Assembly (NCBI GenBank): GCA_034770075.1
Contig: CM068386.1
Location: 86,897,265-86,961,264 of the forward strand
Source of the DNA: Aralia elata
Taxonomy: Eukaryota > Streptophyta > Magnoliopsida > Apiales > Araliaceae
Length of the DNA stretch: 64,000 nt
Direction of reading: 5' to 3'
Part shown: piece by piece, positions 46,810 to 58,534 of the stretch
Layout of the letters: each line of letters starts with the position of its first letter
How positions within the stretch are numbered: the stretch's first letter is position 1
Notes under the pieces: generated by a model
Database searches by the model: none
Told to the model about the DNA's origin: nothing
Seen by the model: only the letters and a program-made list of their open reading frames with translations
Program-made: the position numbers and the translations under genes

Positions 46810-47364
46810 CATAGTTGTCAGAATCGTATGATACGATACGAAGACAATCCGATACGTATCGCAGGGTAAATCAAAAATGACACTGTATCATACGATTTAG
46901 TTACGATTCTTACAATACGATACAATGTAAGATACGTTTTAAAATTAGCAACCGACTTGAAAAAGCTTTTATGTAAATCTAAAAGAGTAAAAATAAAACT
47001 TTTAAGCCTTTTACCATTTCAATTAAAGAGGTTTTTTAGCACAAACATATTCTATATTGCTTGACAAGCCTTTAATCACTTTTTAGAGTTATAACTTCTT
47101 TAGAATGTCGCTCTATTTTACTCATGTCACTTTCCATAAGCAGATACATAAATATCCAAGTGTTAATTTGAATTATTCTCTTTTATTTTATAGATTAAAG
47201 GTGAATCTGAATTTTTATTTTCTCTTGTTATTCTATAAAGATTACTAAAAATAATATCTAATAAATTAATATAGAGTATTTTGGCTACTATTTAACTTTA
47301 AAATTTATTTTTAGTCTATAATAATATTTACTTGACTATTTTTATATATAGTCAAAGCTAATAT

Positions 47365-50300
47365 TGTAACGACCGGGAATTTCGGAATTTGTCTTGTGAT
47401 TCGAATTTTTGAATATTAATGAATATATTATATTTTATTAATATTATTTTTGTGTTGCATGATTAAAGGTTGTGTGACAACTTGGATAAAGTGAATGTGT
47501 GAAATTTATGTGTTGTAGCTTTGTATAAGTGAATAAGTGATTTCGCGTAGCGTCGCTAAATCTTTATTCACGGGGTACGTCTCCCGAGGCACTATTCACG
47601 CCCAAATATTTTTGCGTCTTTTTCGATATTGAATAATTTAGTTAATGCGTGTATATGAATGAATAATTTTTTCAAGCGTCAGAAATTTTATTTGAGCTGA
47701 TACGTGATTTTATCCGTATCCGAAATGTATAATATGGGTGTTCCGAATAAATGGACAAATCCCATAATAATTATTTTTACCCATCCCAATATTTATGGTA
47801 ATATCCATTTTAATTATGGGTAGAGTTATTGAGCAAATTGGGTACAAAAGTGGGAGTTTTCGGATATATTTTTGGTGTATTTGTGTATTATTTTTGCATG
47901 TTACTCCAAGAGGGAACAAACCCCCCATTTTTAGACCAATCAAATGAGAGAGTAGAGGGGAGGGTCGGACAACAGTGAGCAACCAACCCATTTCTCCCTA
48001 AATCACTCCCTCCACTTCTCCCAAATCATTCATTCTCTCCTATTCCATCAGCAGAAAGAGAGAGAGAGAGAGAGAGAGAGAAAGCTGCAGAGAGGAAGAA
48101 GGAAGGAGGAAGTCGCCGGAAAAAAAGGAAGAGAGTCGCCGAAAAAGAAAGGAGGAAGAAGAAGAAGGCACGGGTGGAGGAAGAAGAGAATCCAAGCAAG
48201 AAGAAACCTTCAAAGCAAAGCCTAACAATCTTCTTAACCTCTAGGAAGGATTTACATATGTAAACAATCAACCACAATCCATTTCATTTGATTTTTGTTA
48301 AGGTTTTTGAGTTTTTCTTAGTTTTGAGCTTTTAGCCTTGTGGGTCGGATTTATGACAATTCTTGATATTTTTGTTTGTTCTAGATGTTTGTAAATGTTG
48401 TTAAGAGGTTATGTAAGATATTAATAACATCAAAGTGGAACAAAAATAGAACAAATTCGTACCTTTGCTTAATGGAGCAAGAACAATGGACTTTGGACAT
48501 GAACTTGGACAGTTTGGACTTTTAGAGGACTGTAAAGCTATGATTTCGTGTTTATTAATTTTATTTGTTGTTATGGTATTGTAGTTCCACGGGTTACCTT
48601 CATAACCCAGTTGGAATGGAGCAGAAATGAGTTAAAACGAGTTCGTAGTAATGATTTTTGTAAAACTTGTCAAGAACTCAAAAAACATAGCATAACTTTG
48701 TATTTTGATCAAAGATTTGGACTTGTTAATGTTTATGGGTGCTTCTACATTTTTGATATGTTGTAGCCCATGAATTAGGAGTCCATAGAGTCTGAAATGG
48801 ACCAATTTGAACGTGTATAGGAGGAGATATGAAGGTTGGAGTGACCGGAGGTCGGAATCGCGAACTGGGATCAAACCCAGAATCCGGCTACTGATGAATG
48901 ACGTTGCGACGTCATTCATAAGCTTAACAGTTGTCGCCGCAGCGAGGGGCAAAACAGGAAAATGAAACGGAACTCACGCTGCAGCGTGGCTTCTAATACT
49001 AAGTTTCACGCCGCAGCGACGCCACGCGGCAGAGTCAGAACACGGGACTCACGCCGCAGCGTGAGCTCTAGCAATGAGCCTCACGCCGCAGCGTCAGCAC
49101 CGTGTCTGGACCGAGTCGGGTCAGTCAGACCGGGTCAGGTCGGGTCGGACCCAGTGAATTTTTTCAGCGAGTCCAAAACTTATATTTTTGTATAGAATGA
49201 TTAGACACGTTAGTTAATTATATCTTGTTAAAGCCTTATGTGCTTAATTTTATGCCAGTGTCAACCAAAGTGATGTTATTTTAAGGCGTAAATTGATTAA
49301 CCGGATTGCAACTTACGTTTGGCTTTCAGGGGGTGCTGTCCCCTTAGACCCCCGACTGGGTAGTCGTAGTGGCAATCAATGTGTTTTAATGATGCGATGT
49401 CTGTTTCGAACCTAATCCTTATGTGACTAATTGTTATATGAATATGTATTTACATGTGTAGGATATTAAGGAGCGTGTGTTGTAATATTGTAGCAGACGC
49501 ATCAGGCAAGTTTCTTTACCCTAACTCAATTTAATATTGGGCAAGTTCTTCTTTAATCCTTATCTAACCCTTGTGTTGGGCAAGTTTTCATTTCTTTACT
49601 CAAGATTGTATTTGAGCAAGTATTATATCGTGTTGCAAGTTTTCCCTAACCTTACTCGAATTATATTGAGCAGGTTTCCTATTTTATACAAATATTGTAT
49701 ATTGTTGCAAGTTTCATGACTCAAATCAAGTTATTACTTCAAATTATATTAGTGGATTAATTATTGTAAATTACTCCACATCAAGGATAATTATTGATAT
49801 TCGCACATTGTGCATTTGAATTCATAATCTGTTGTTGGACTGTGAAACATTTACGTTCTTCATTCATGAACTGTTTAAGGAAATAGTCTACAACAATTGT
49901 TTCGGCTAGACAGGTACATGTTATTATTTAAAAGTCATCCACACCAATAGTTGGTATGGATTCTTGGACTGAGAGAGCAACCCTTATTAGGGGATTTTAA
50001 TGTGCCGGTTATTCGATGCAGTCAAAGTTAAGTGTTATGCATATACATAGGGTACGAGAGGCTGATCCCCTCGAGTACTACTGACGGGCCATGCGTTTAA
50101 AGGGGTCAGTTGAATGACTGATCCTTTGGCCAAAAGTTCATGGTCTATTGGACCACTCAGCAGTAAATAATCAATATTCATTTCTTCATTTGAACCTTGA
50201 TTATATTGTCAGTTATTTCTTCAATGTTCTTAAATTGTTGAACTATGCGATTATTATTCTCATTCATTCATGATATATCTCTATTATTCATTTTAAACTT

Positions 50301-50636
50301 GCTGAGCAAACTCGTTGCTCACCCTTGCTATATCATGAACCTATTGTAGTTAGGCCGGAGAGTTCCAAAGCGGACAAAGGCAAAGGAAAGCTTAAGGAAT
50401 AGTTATATTGTACTATCCCATTATGTAATCGTGGAATCGTTTTGTATTATTAATGTATTCTGTGATGTATTTATTTAAGGTTATAGACCTTGGGACTGTA
50501 GTAAATCTTTTGTAATGAACAATATATGTTTATTTATTTCCGCATTAGTTATCATATGTTGTTTAGAGCTGTATGGATGTACTTTATCGTGAGCACCAAA
50601 ATTGAGGTATTGGTACCTGAATTTGGGGGTGTCACA
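47365..50636 (+). mobile_element. Solo LTR, gypsy (chromovirus)-type
   Basis: 3272 bp from TGTAACGACCGGGAATTTCG to GAATTTGGGGGTGTCACA, flanked by perfect AATAT duplications (47360-47364 and 50637-50641). No internal retroelement coding is present, so this is an LTR left by recombination. Length and ends resemble Tekay/Del-type gypsy LTRs (family knowledge). It contains a GA microsatellite (48056-48085) and a GC-rich palindrome cluster (48930-49100). A related LTR end is at 20316-20392. Confidence 0.88.
48930..49100. repeat. GC-rich palindrome cluster in the solo LTR
   Basis: About five copies of a CACGCYGCAGCGTG-type motif, including a perfect palindrome CACGCTGCAGCGTG at 48975-48988 and CTCACGCCGCAGCGTGAG at 49048-49065. 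Surroundings are AT-rich. Confidence 0.75.
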
Positions 50637-51157
50637 AATATGCTTGATTGTCCAATAATTATGTGTTTTATATGTTTAATATATATTACCACATTTTTTA
50701 TTTCATTTCTGTATTGTACGATACGATTCACGATGCGATACATGAAACACGGTATGGGGATTTTCGATACACGGTACGATTCACGATTTGACAACTATGG
50801 TATATATATGTATACTTTTTTTTGGTCTTTTCTTTCTCTCTCTATTATCACTTTATCTTCTTCATCTTTCATCTTTCTAATCCACCGGCGGTCGCCGGCT
50901 CCGCCATATCTCTTCAACGATCGCCACCCATGTTTTCTAAAGATTCATTGTGAGCACCTCCTCCATAGCCATCGTCTAAACTCCATAGGCAACGTCTGTA
51001 AAGTGAAATCATATTACCCATCTTCATATATATATATATATATGTATATGGAGATTGATCCATAACCAACGTTGTAAGGATAAGGTTATCCTTACAATAG
51101 ATTTCAGTCGTCCATCCGTGCATCGAATTGTAAGGAGAACCTCCCATCTGTGGGGGA

Positions 51158-51395
51158 GCCCGCAGTTTAGTTTTGCAAACGGAAAAATTGTCCAAAATAT
51201 CCCTCCGCCCGCATAACTAAATTGTGAACGCTAGGTATGCCAGGTGTTAATATCATTAACATGACGAAGTTTTGCTCATCTCACCCATCCGCAGAACTAA
51301 ACTGCGAACGCTGAGTATATTCCCAATTAAAATTCAAACAGTGGCGTTTTAAGGTAAATCACTTGTTTGCAGAACTAAACTACGAATGCTGAGTA
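51158..51395. repeat. Hairpin-motif array, left border of the PMD-Ulp1 block
   Basis: Four copies of a CCGCAG-AACTAAA-CTGCGG-type hairpin, in either orientation, at 51158, 51207, 51288 and 51365. The stretch 51195-51320 is the inverted match of 60190-60315 (for example gctaggtatgcc and TTTTGCTCATSTCACCCAT), so these look like terminal inverted repeats of one large element. Confidence 0.75.
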
Positions 51396-53673
51396 ACTTC
51401 TATACTAGATACGTAATTGTTGTTTCTTCCTCATATGAGATTTAAATACCCACAACGATTTTGAGAGAAAAACAACCAAGCAAAAACGAGATTGCAAATC
51501 TTTGTTACAAACTTACATCTTTGCTAAATCCAACTCATGTAAGTTATAAATTCGTCATATGTATATATTTTCTATTCTTCCTCATTGTATACAAACTCCA
51601 TAGTTGTTGTATAGAAAGTTATTGTATACAAAGACTTGTTGGCTACAAACGTTTCTTTGTATACAACAAAGAAACATTATTGGTAGGTTAGAACTAAACT
51701 ATATACTATTTGAGTATAATGTTTGAATTAGGATTTTCTTAATTATTTTTGATATGTAATAATAATAGCATCAATGTCTTCTTGGTATATGTTTATTTTG
51801 TTTATGTTAGTTACAAAAATGAAATTTAATTCCGGACAAGCCGATAATATTGTGGGATCAAGCTAACCACATTTCTACTATTGTATGGAATAATCCTCAT
51901 TTTAGTCGTTCCCTAAGAACAGATGAGAGTGGATGCTCTTTGAATATTTGGGTTTTAACTGATGCCCAAAAACAATTATTACAACAACGAGGTTTTGGAG
52001 TATTTGCAAACACGAATGTGTGTAACCAATTAGATACTTCGTTGATAGAAGTATTGGTAGAGCGTTGGCGGAGTGAGACAGATATATTTCACTTCCCCAT
52101 GGGCAAGATGACAATAACTTTAGAAAATGTTTTTCATTTTAGGATTACCGGTTATAGGTACACCTATTACATGTACTTTAATAAAAAATCCAAAAGAACT
52201 TTTTGATCAAAGTGAATTTAGTAAATACTTAGTGGAGGATGAGAAGGTTTATAACCGAGGGGGCATTATGTTGTCATGGTTGGGCACTAGATTTTGCAAA
52301 CTTCCAATAGATACATACATGGGAACGGTGGTGACCTACACCAAAGCGTACATCTTGTTTCTTATTGGGAAGATATTATTTGCTTCATCAAACTGCGACG
52401 TTGTGCATGCTAGACATCTTATATTTCTAGAAGATATTGATAAAGTATGTGATTATGCATGAGGAGCTGCAGTTTTGGCTTGTTTGTATAGGAATTTACA
52501 CAAAGCAACCCGTACTAACGCAAAAGTTTTCTGGTTGTTTAACACTTCTTCAGGTATCTTATTGATTGTAGTTTGATATTTATTTATATTGATATTGGCT
52601 CTCATAATGTATTTGTGAATTTTTAACTTGATCAATTATGACACATGTTTGGGCTTACGAATGCCTGTCTATCAGGAGGCCTAATTATGCAAAAGGGATC
52701 GAGCATTGGTTTCCCCATGCAAGAGCATGGGTCTACCGAAGAAATAAAGATACCATGAAAGAAACATGAATAATATACCCCCATCACAACCAATTTTTTT
52801 ATAGAGGCAAATTTGATGGGATGATGGCTGCAATGGTACGGTGGATGCTATATTCAAACTTTGATCATTAAGTGGCATAGGAGTATCAAGCTACATGGTA
52901 TAGTGGGGCCTTGCGTATTCCTCTCCTTTGGCTCGATGTTGTTGAAATCCAAATGCCAGATCGTGTCTTGAGGCAATTTGGGGAAAGACGAGATATTCCC
53001 GAGGCTCCGATAATATGTTTGAACTCTGCCAGGAGAGGGGTTAAATACTTTTTACATCATTATACTTTAGGTCAATTTACAAATGACTAATTATACTTTT
53101 TTTTCTTATAGTCAATTAACTCAACTTTTGTTTTTTTACAAAACGTTACAAAATCTGTTAAGTTATGTTGACTTTAAACAATTTGATCACATAAGAGAGA
53201 GAAAGCTGACATGAAACTTTCGTGTATGATGTAGCTACGCTTAAGTGGAAATGAATTTTTTTTATGGAGAAAATGAAAGAAATTCTTTTAAAATAAAATA
53301 TAAATATGAAAACTTAGTAAAAAAAATAAAAACTACAAGAACATAAATGAAAAAATATATTTAATTATTTTTGTAATTAAGATCAAAAGAGTTTTTATGT
53401 AATTATTAGCAAATATAATTAAGGAAATTATAAAACATAAAAATTATAAATATACTTAAAAATCTTTTCAAAAACTTTATATATGTACATATTTATAACT
53501 TCTTAGTGACTTTATAACAAAATACATGTATTTTCTTAGAGTACTTGTAAATAATAAAAGAAAAAACCAAAATAATAATAATAAAATAATACTAAAACTT
53601 GAAAGCTCCTCCTGATGCTTATCCCGTGCTTTGCTTTTGTGAGACATACTAGTGATGCTCATCCTCCTTGTGC

Positions 53674-55233
53674 CACTACAAGAAAAAGGGATATTTTCAA
53701 CGGAATTATCCGTCGAAAATAAGCTTAATCCGTCGGAAATAAGCTTAATCCGTCGGAATTAGCTTATTACCGACGAAATATTCCGTCGGCATTTCCGTCG
53801 TATTTACACTCATCGGAATTTAGTCCATCGACACTTCCGTCGAGGATAAGAGTTGTTATGGGCGACGGGGTATTGTCGATGGATAAATCCGTTAGAAATA
53901 ATAGGACACGTGGCAACCATAGAAGTAATTCGACGCAGACAAATTTCCGTCGGAAATAAGGAATATTCCGCTGGCATTAAATATTTTTTTTATTAAATGT
54001 AATTCCTTATCCCCGACGGAATTTTCGTCGGAATTACCTTTTTCCGTCGGAATTATCTTCTTTTTTTTTAATGTTTTTTTTTGTTTTTGCACTTTTCAGG
54101 TTTTTAAACCTTTTTTTTTGTACCTGTAACCTGCTTTATCCTAACAATACATAAAATACATAACCATTCACTACATCCATGCAACTTATATGGTAATCAA
54201 CACAACGTAACTACTTTGAAGAACAATATATATACACGTTTATGTTAAACTACAATGTTTTAACTTGTAAACTACAAAGAATAACGAGTCTCTTCAATTA
54301 TTTACTAAACACGATGTAAAATACATTGATTTACAAATAAACAAGCTAAACTACAATAATTTACAATTGTTTTACATAACATCTAAACTACTGCTATACA
54401 AAATATCAACCTAATCTAGTAATACCACCGGTAGGAGTATCAACGGGCGGGGATCGACGTCGCTGCTCTGGCTTCTGAAAATCCTCGTCATCGTCAGCGC
54501 CATCACCATCGCCAGCACCATCGCCATCGCCACCCTGTTGATACAATAAAAAATACAAGTCATTAGTCCGTATGAGAGTATTAAAAAGACAACTAAGTGA
54601 AAATTAAATAACATGCAGAATAATGAACTTACAATAAAAGATAAATTATACCTGAGTAATCGAGGGCTGACTCAACAGCGGGCCAAAAGCATCCGTGAGT
54701 AGGGTAACTACCATCCGGAGCACCTCGTCGCGTATCGTGTAGAACTGCTCCAGAGAGATACCCGTAATCTCGACGGTGGCCTCTGCTGCGATGTCATGCG
54801 CAAGCTGGTGGAGGAGACCACGGGTAGGCAGGACCTGATGAAGGAATATCGGATCAGTACCAAACGTCCCCGATACCGCGACCATAACCCTCTGGAACAT
54901 GGCATCGTCCAAGCCAGCACCCGTATGTGATAGTCCAACAGGTGCTCTCCAACGCTGGCTAGAGCCTGCGAAAATAAATATAATATTACTAATAATAATT
55001 TATAGTATGTGATAAATTATGATATAACGAGAAACAAAGGAAATATTATTACCTCCTGGTAATGTATACGCGGGTATCATCGGCAGACCCAACACTCTAT
55101 ACCTATTGGTACTGCTACTAGGGGGATCCTAAGATGCGACCCATAGTCTCAGCTCCTCATCCCGAGATAATTCAATCTCGGGCGGAGAGATGGTGGAATA
55201 ATTCCGTCGAGTTTATCCTTTTTTCTTGTAGCA
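53674..55233 (-). mobile_element. CACTA (En/Spm) element
   Basis: Starts CACTACAAGAAAAAGGGAT and ends CCTTTTTTCTTGTAGCA, with subterminal repeats of the TTCCGTCGGAATT type (53695-54060 and near 55200). A TGC 3-bp duplication flanks it (53671-53673 and 55234-55236). The last two bases differ from the canonical TG. It carries a minus-strand three-exon gene piece but no recognisable TNPD-type transposase, so it is non-autonomous. Confidence 0.85.
54414..55140 (-). CDS. CACTA-carried gene, three exons, unknown function
   Basis: Minus-strand exons with GT/AG borders: about 55140-55056 (NRYRVLGLPMIPAYTLPGG), 54969-54653 (SSQRWRAPVGLSHTGAGLDD; MFQRVMVAVSGTFGTDPIFL; a helical region ending QPSITQ) and 54538-54414 (acidic Gly/Asp repeat GGDGDGAGDGDGADDDEDF, then a basic tail, then stop). 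The 5' end is not found. The frame is intact across all joins, which argues for recent coding function. I do not recognise a known domain; such C-terminal regions occur in proteins encoded by plant CACTA elements. Confidence 0.55.
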
Positions 55234-57085
55234 TGCTCATCCTCCTAATGCTTATTAACACCTTTGATTTGGAGCCTTGCTTGCATGTATATGGAATTAC
55301 CGTGATCATCATCCGTTGCCATCTTGGAGAATTAGGAACACCTTTAATTAGGGTTTCTTTTGGGATATATGATGAGGTTAGGGGTGGCAATCTGTTGTCA
55401 CAAACCAAACAATTGACGACTTTGAAAACCCAAAATCAATCAGATAATTAGACGCAAATCTAATTTTGAAAATTCAGATCTTGAACTAGATTTTTGTTAG
55501 AATCTTAAAAAAAATAAAAAATCCAGAAGAAGTTTCAATTGATTCAGCTTTTAAGCTTTGTAATTGCTTTCTACAAAATATAGGAACTCTTATTAGAACC
55601 CATCATCTTCACAATCTTTGTTTTTCTTGGCAATTGAAGATGTGGATGAAGAAATTTTGAGGAAGAAGATGAAGAAAAAACATTCAAAGTATACCTTTTA
55701 TTTATTTATTTTAGATCTATTATTATTATTATTATTATAATGATAGTAGTTTAGTTGGGTTGGGTTGGATATTCATAGGTTTGCATGGGTAAGTTTATTT
55801 TTATGGGTGGATTTCAAATGACGTGTAAAAAACTATTAAAAGAACATTCCAAATAGGGTTTAGTGCATATGTGGCACTGTCATGTCAAACTTCCATTAAA
55901 AAATTTAACGCCACTGATGGACATTCAAAAACAAAAGTTGAGTTGATTGTAAGAAAAAAAGTATAGTTAGTCATTTGTTAGTTGACCTAAAGTATAGTGA
56001 TGTAAAAAACGGAAGAGAGAAGGGATCCAAGCTATAGATTATATTTATGAGTGGAGAGATTATATTGCCACGTGGTATGCATGGCAAGATATTGTATTGG
56101 ACATTGTGGTGGCTACTAGATAGGAGATTACTCTGGCCGAATACCTAAAGTGGTATCGACAGATAACTCGTACAAGAATTAGCCACCACAACTTGATCTA
56201 GATGACACCTATATGCCATGTGTTTATTTCATCAATACTAGGCTGCAAACCTTGTAAGTTTCATATTGAAGATTTTGTTTAAAACATTTGCAATATATTA
56301 TATATTGTTTGCTAATCATATGTACACTTATATTTTAGATTGAGTCAAGGCGAACTTTTGTGCGGAACATTTTGCGAGTACCACCTGTGCACAACCCTCG
56401 CCATGTATATGAGGAGTGGTATGCCAGATCAGTACTCTTCAATGAAGAACACAAAGGCGTCTATGAAGATCCGAACAACACAGTCCCAAATGTGGCGCCA
56501 GATTAATTCTGCCAAGAGAGTACCTATCATGGGTTCGACCCATTTAGTCAGGGATCTCCGTACTAGCCCCAGCTCCCATTTGTGGTGGAGGAGGAATCAA
56601 TTTTGTAGTTAAAACCTCCTCCCCCCTACATGTACAAGCCTACGTATAGTGTTGACTTTGAGAGTGTACAATATTCATGTACTTGAGTCTTATTCTTGAA
56701 GAAACACCACACAGTGAAGCGGGGTCGAGCTAGAGTTGGTTGGAGGGGCAGTTCAATTATAACCCACTTTGGTTGCAAATCCCCCGAGGGAGTAAATTTA
56801 AAAAAGATCCTCTGAAGCTACTTATAGCACATAAGGTGGAATCGCTGAATTTGAACTAGTTCTCAGACAGTGTCGACGAATCACAGTTCCCTCATGTAGA
56901 CCCTGAGAACGAGTATAGATTGGTTCATAAAGATGTATAATCACTTCGGTCTCGAACGCTTATATGGGATCAAACCATATATGCCTTTTGAAGCTAGCTT
57001 AAGATAATAGAAAAGACTCCAGAATGCAGCGAGTTGTGAACGGGCTAATTTCTTTCTTATGCCATGTTGCTTCTTTCAATTACTG

Positions 57086-57355
57086 AGTTATATCCCTTCC
57101 CTGCCCCCATAGAGAAATAAAATTGACTAATCCTAAGGCAAAGGGTCGAGAAACTCAACGCCATTATTCTTGAATAACTAGGAGTTGGGCCTTCCTTTCA
57201 CACTATTACGGGAAATAACTCGAACTTCAAATCATTCACTTGCTTTAACTACTCATGCAATGGATGTGGGAGCATTAACTCCGTTCTTATGGGCTTTTGA
57301 GGAGCGGGAGAAATTGTTGGAATTCTATGGAAGAGTCTCGGGAGCCAGGATGCAT
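57086..57355 (+). other. nad7: NUMT: fragment of mitochondrial nad7 (intron plus exon)
   Basis: The minus-strand Ulp1 copy is continuous (caattactgcctacgtgg), but here 270 bases are inserted between caattactg and cctgcgtgg. The last ~150 bases encode [20 protein letters not shown] and [20 protein letters not shown] then RVSGARMH, the well-known NAD7 (complex I 49-kDa subunit) sequence. The preceding bases are not NAD7 coding and fit the end of a group II intron. The Thr in RTSNH is the codon expected before RNA editing to Ile, so transfer was from DNA, not edited RNA. Confidence 0.9.
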
Positions 57356-57520
57356 TGCCTGCGTGGTATAATAAATATAAGACAATGTCGGTGTCTCAAA
57401 GGAGTCGCTTTGATATTTTTGATGTTACCCCATTTTTTATCAACTAAGGAGAACAATCTCCTTTACCGGATTATGATTTTGCATTCCTTCCAGTTTGTCA
57501 CGATATGAGTCACTATTTTT

Positions 57521-58000
57521 TGTTCGTCGTATCGCTTAAGGAGTGGTAGGTCCTCCTACTAGATTCAATGTTCGACGATGCAAAAGGCAATAAAATGACA
57601 AGTCGGTACAGAGACGAGATTGAATATGTGGTACGTTCACATATCTAACTAAACTAAATCTTACTTTGGAATGTTCATCAATGTTATTGTGTCATCTTAT
57701 GTATCATATATATTTTTTTGTACAAAGTAATTTTCTTGCAAGTGCCTTAAGAATTTTTGCGAATGTTCATCGTATCACTTAAGGAGTGGTAGGTCCTCCT
57801 ACTAGATTCAATGGACGATGCAAAAGGTAATAAAATGACAAGTCGATACAGAGACGAGATTGAATATGTGGTACATTCACATATCTAAGTAAACTAAATC
57901 TTACTTTGGAATGTTCATCAATGTTATTGTGTCATCTTATGTATCATATATTTTTTTTACAGAGTAATTTTCTTGCAAGTGCCTTAAGAATTTTTGCGAA
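57521..58000 (+). repeat. 243-bp tandem duplication inside the Ulp1 domain
   Basis: 57521-57763 and 57764-58000 are near-identical. Each carries the end of the VSLKEW segment, the LLLDSM catalytic-Asp motif, the RYRDEIE segment and the following intron-like stretch. The minus copy has it once. The two units differ by a few substitutions and small indels. Confidence 0.92.
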
Positions 58001-58260
58001 GGAGAAAAAAATTTCCAAATAAGAAAATGATGCTTTCAATCAAAGCGAAGCGTCTAAAACAAAAGAATACTTATGATTGCGGCGTGTACGTTATGTAGTA
58101 TGTTGACTACACCATGCAAGACATTCCTTTGACCACTCAAGATTGGTTGGAGGACGATGCAATTTTGTTTAGATATAGGATTGCCCATGAATTACACACT
58201 AATAAAGCTAGAGAAATGAATTATGTATACATGAATTCAAAAGTGGATGATTTATTGTAA

Positions 58261-58534
58261 TTTGTACAATGTATGCTAGTATTCATAAAAGATTTTTTTA
58301 GCTCATTGTATACGTTTTATAAAAGATCATTTCTTTGACTACAGAGAGTATTATGTTTTGTAAATTTGATGTTATGAAATGGTTAGGTATTTTTGATTGC
58401 TTTTGTTGGTTGTGTTTGATGAATATAAGGAGTATTTTTGATTGCCTGTGTTGGTTGTGTTTGTTGAATACAGAGAGTGCAGGTTGTGATCCTGCTTTGA
58501 TATAACCTGACTTAGTTTTTTTTTTTAAATGTAG
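58261..58534. other. 3' flank of the plus-strand PMD-Ulp1 copy
   Basis: Non-coding, with a direct repeat (gattgcytttgttggttgtgtttgatgaat twice). Its inverted counterpart lies at 60600-60786. Confidence 0.6.

Larger units (their letters stand above)
46810..50799. mobile_element. Small TIR element interrupted by a solo LTR
   Basis: CATAGTTGTCA at 46810-46820 is exactly inverted at 50789-50799 (TGACAACTATG). Inside both ends lie tacgatacg/cgattcacgat-type sequences. Outer pieces are 46810-47364 and 50642-50799, about 0.7 kb without the insert. No coding. Its target duplication could not be fixed, so the superfamily is open. Confidence 0.7.
53041..56010. mobile_element. Long-TIR DNA element inserted in the PMD exon (MULE-like)
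   Basis: About 90-bp terminal inverted repeats: ACATCATTATACTTTAGGTC at the left and, on the minus strand, ACATCACTATACTTTAGGTC at the right. The minus-strand PMD copy supplies the uninterrupted site (GGAGAGAGAAGGGATCC). The flanks GGAGAGGGG (53032-53040) and GGAAGAGAG (56011-56019) fit a diverged 9-bp duplication, the Mutator length. No transposase is seen; a CACTA element is nested inside. Confidence 0.75.
51819..58260 (+). pseudogene. PMD-Ulp1 gene, plus-strand copy, heavily interrupted
   Basis: ATG at 51819. Plant mobile domain (PP7-long-form/MAIN-like) motifs follow: WDQANHISTIVWNN, VLVERWRSETDIFHFPMGKM, YNRGGIMLSWLGTRFCKLP, then after an intron NYAKGIEHWFPHARAWVYRR and PDRVLRQFGERRDIPEAP. 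The intron acceptor reads cacaT where the minus copy has cacaG. After a 2.97 kb insertion it resumes REGIQAIDYIYEWRDYIATW and RNILRVPPVHNPRHVYEEWY. The Ulp1-type (C48) protease domain shows His in SHYFLFVVSLKEW, Asp in LLLDSMFDDA and Cys in TYDCGVYV. A nad7 fragment, a 243-bp duplication, frameshifts and stops make it non-functional. Ulp1 and PMD sequences are known passengers of plant MULEs. Confidence 0.85.

Noticed and set aside
48026..48277. Leu/Ser-rich minus-strand frame in the solo LTR
   Set aside because: Created by a GA-rich leader and microsatellite read on the opposite strand.
46810..50799. Assigning the TIR element to hAT or Mutator
   Set aside because: No clear target duplication at either end, so superfamily cannot be decided from the sequence.
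50526..51065. 179-codon plus-strand frame
   Set aside because: Spans the end of the solo LTR, the TIR element and flanking DNA, so it cannot be a single natural gene.
57185..57508. 107-codon plus-strand frame as a gene
   Set aside because: It is a chance fusion of the nad7 fragment with out-of-frame Ulp1 sequence.
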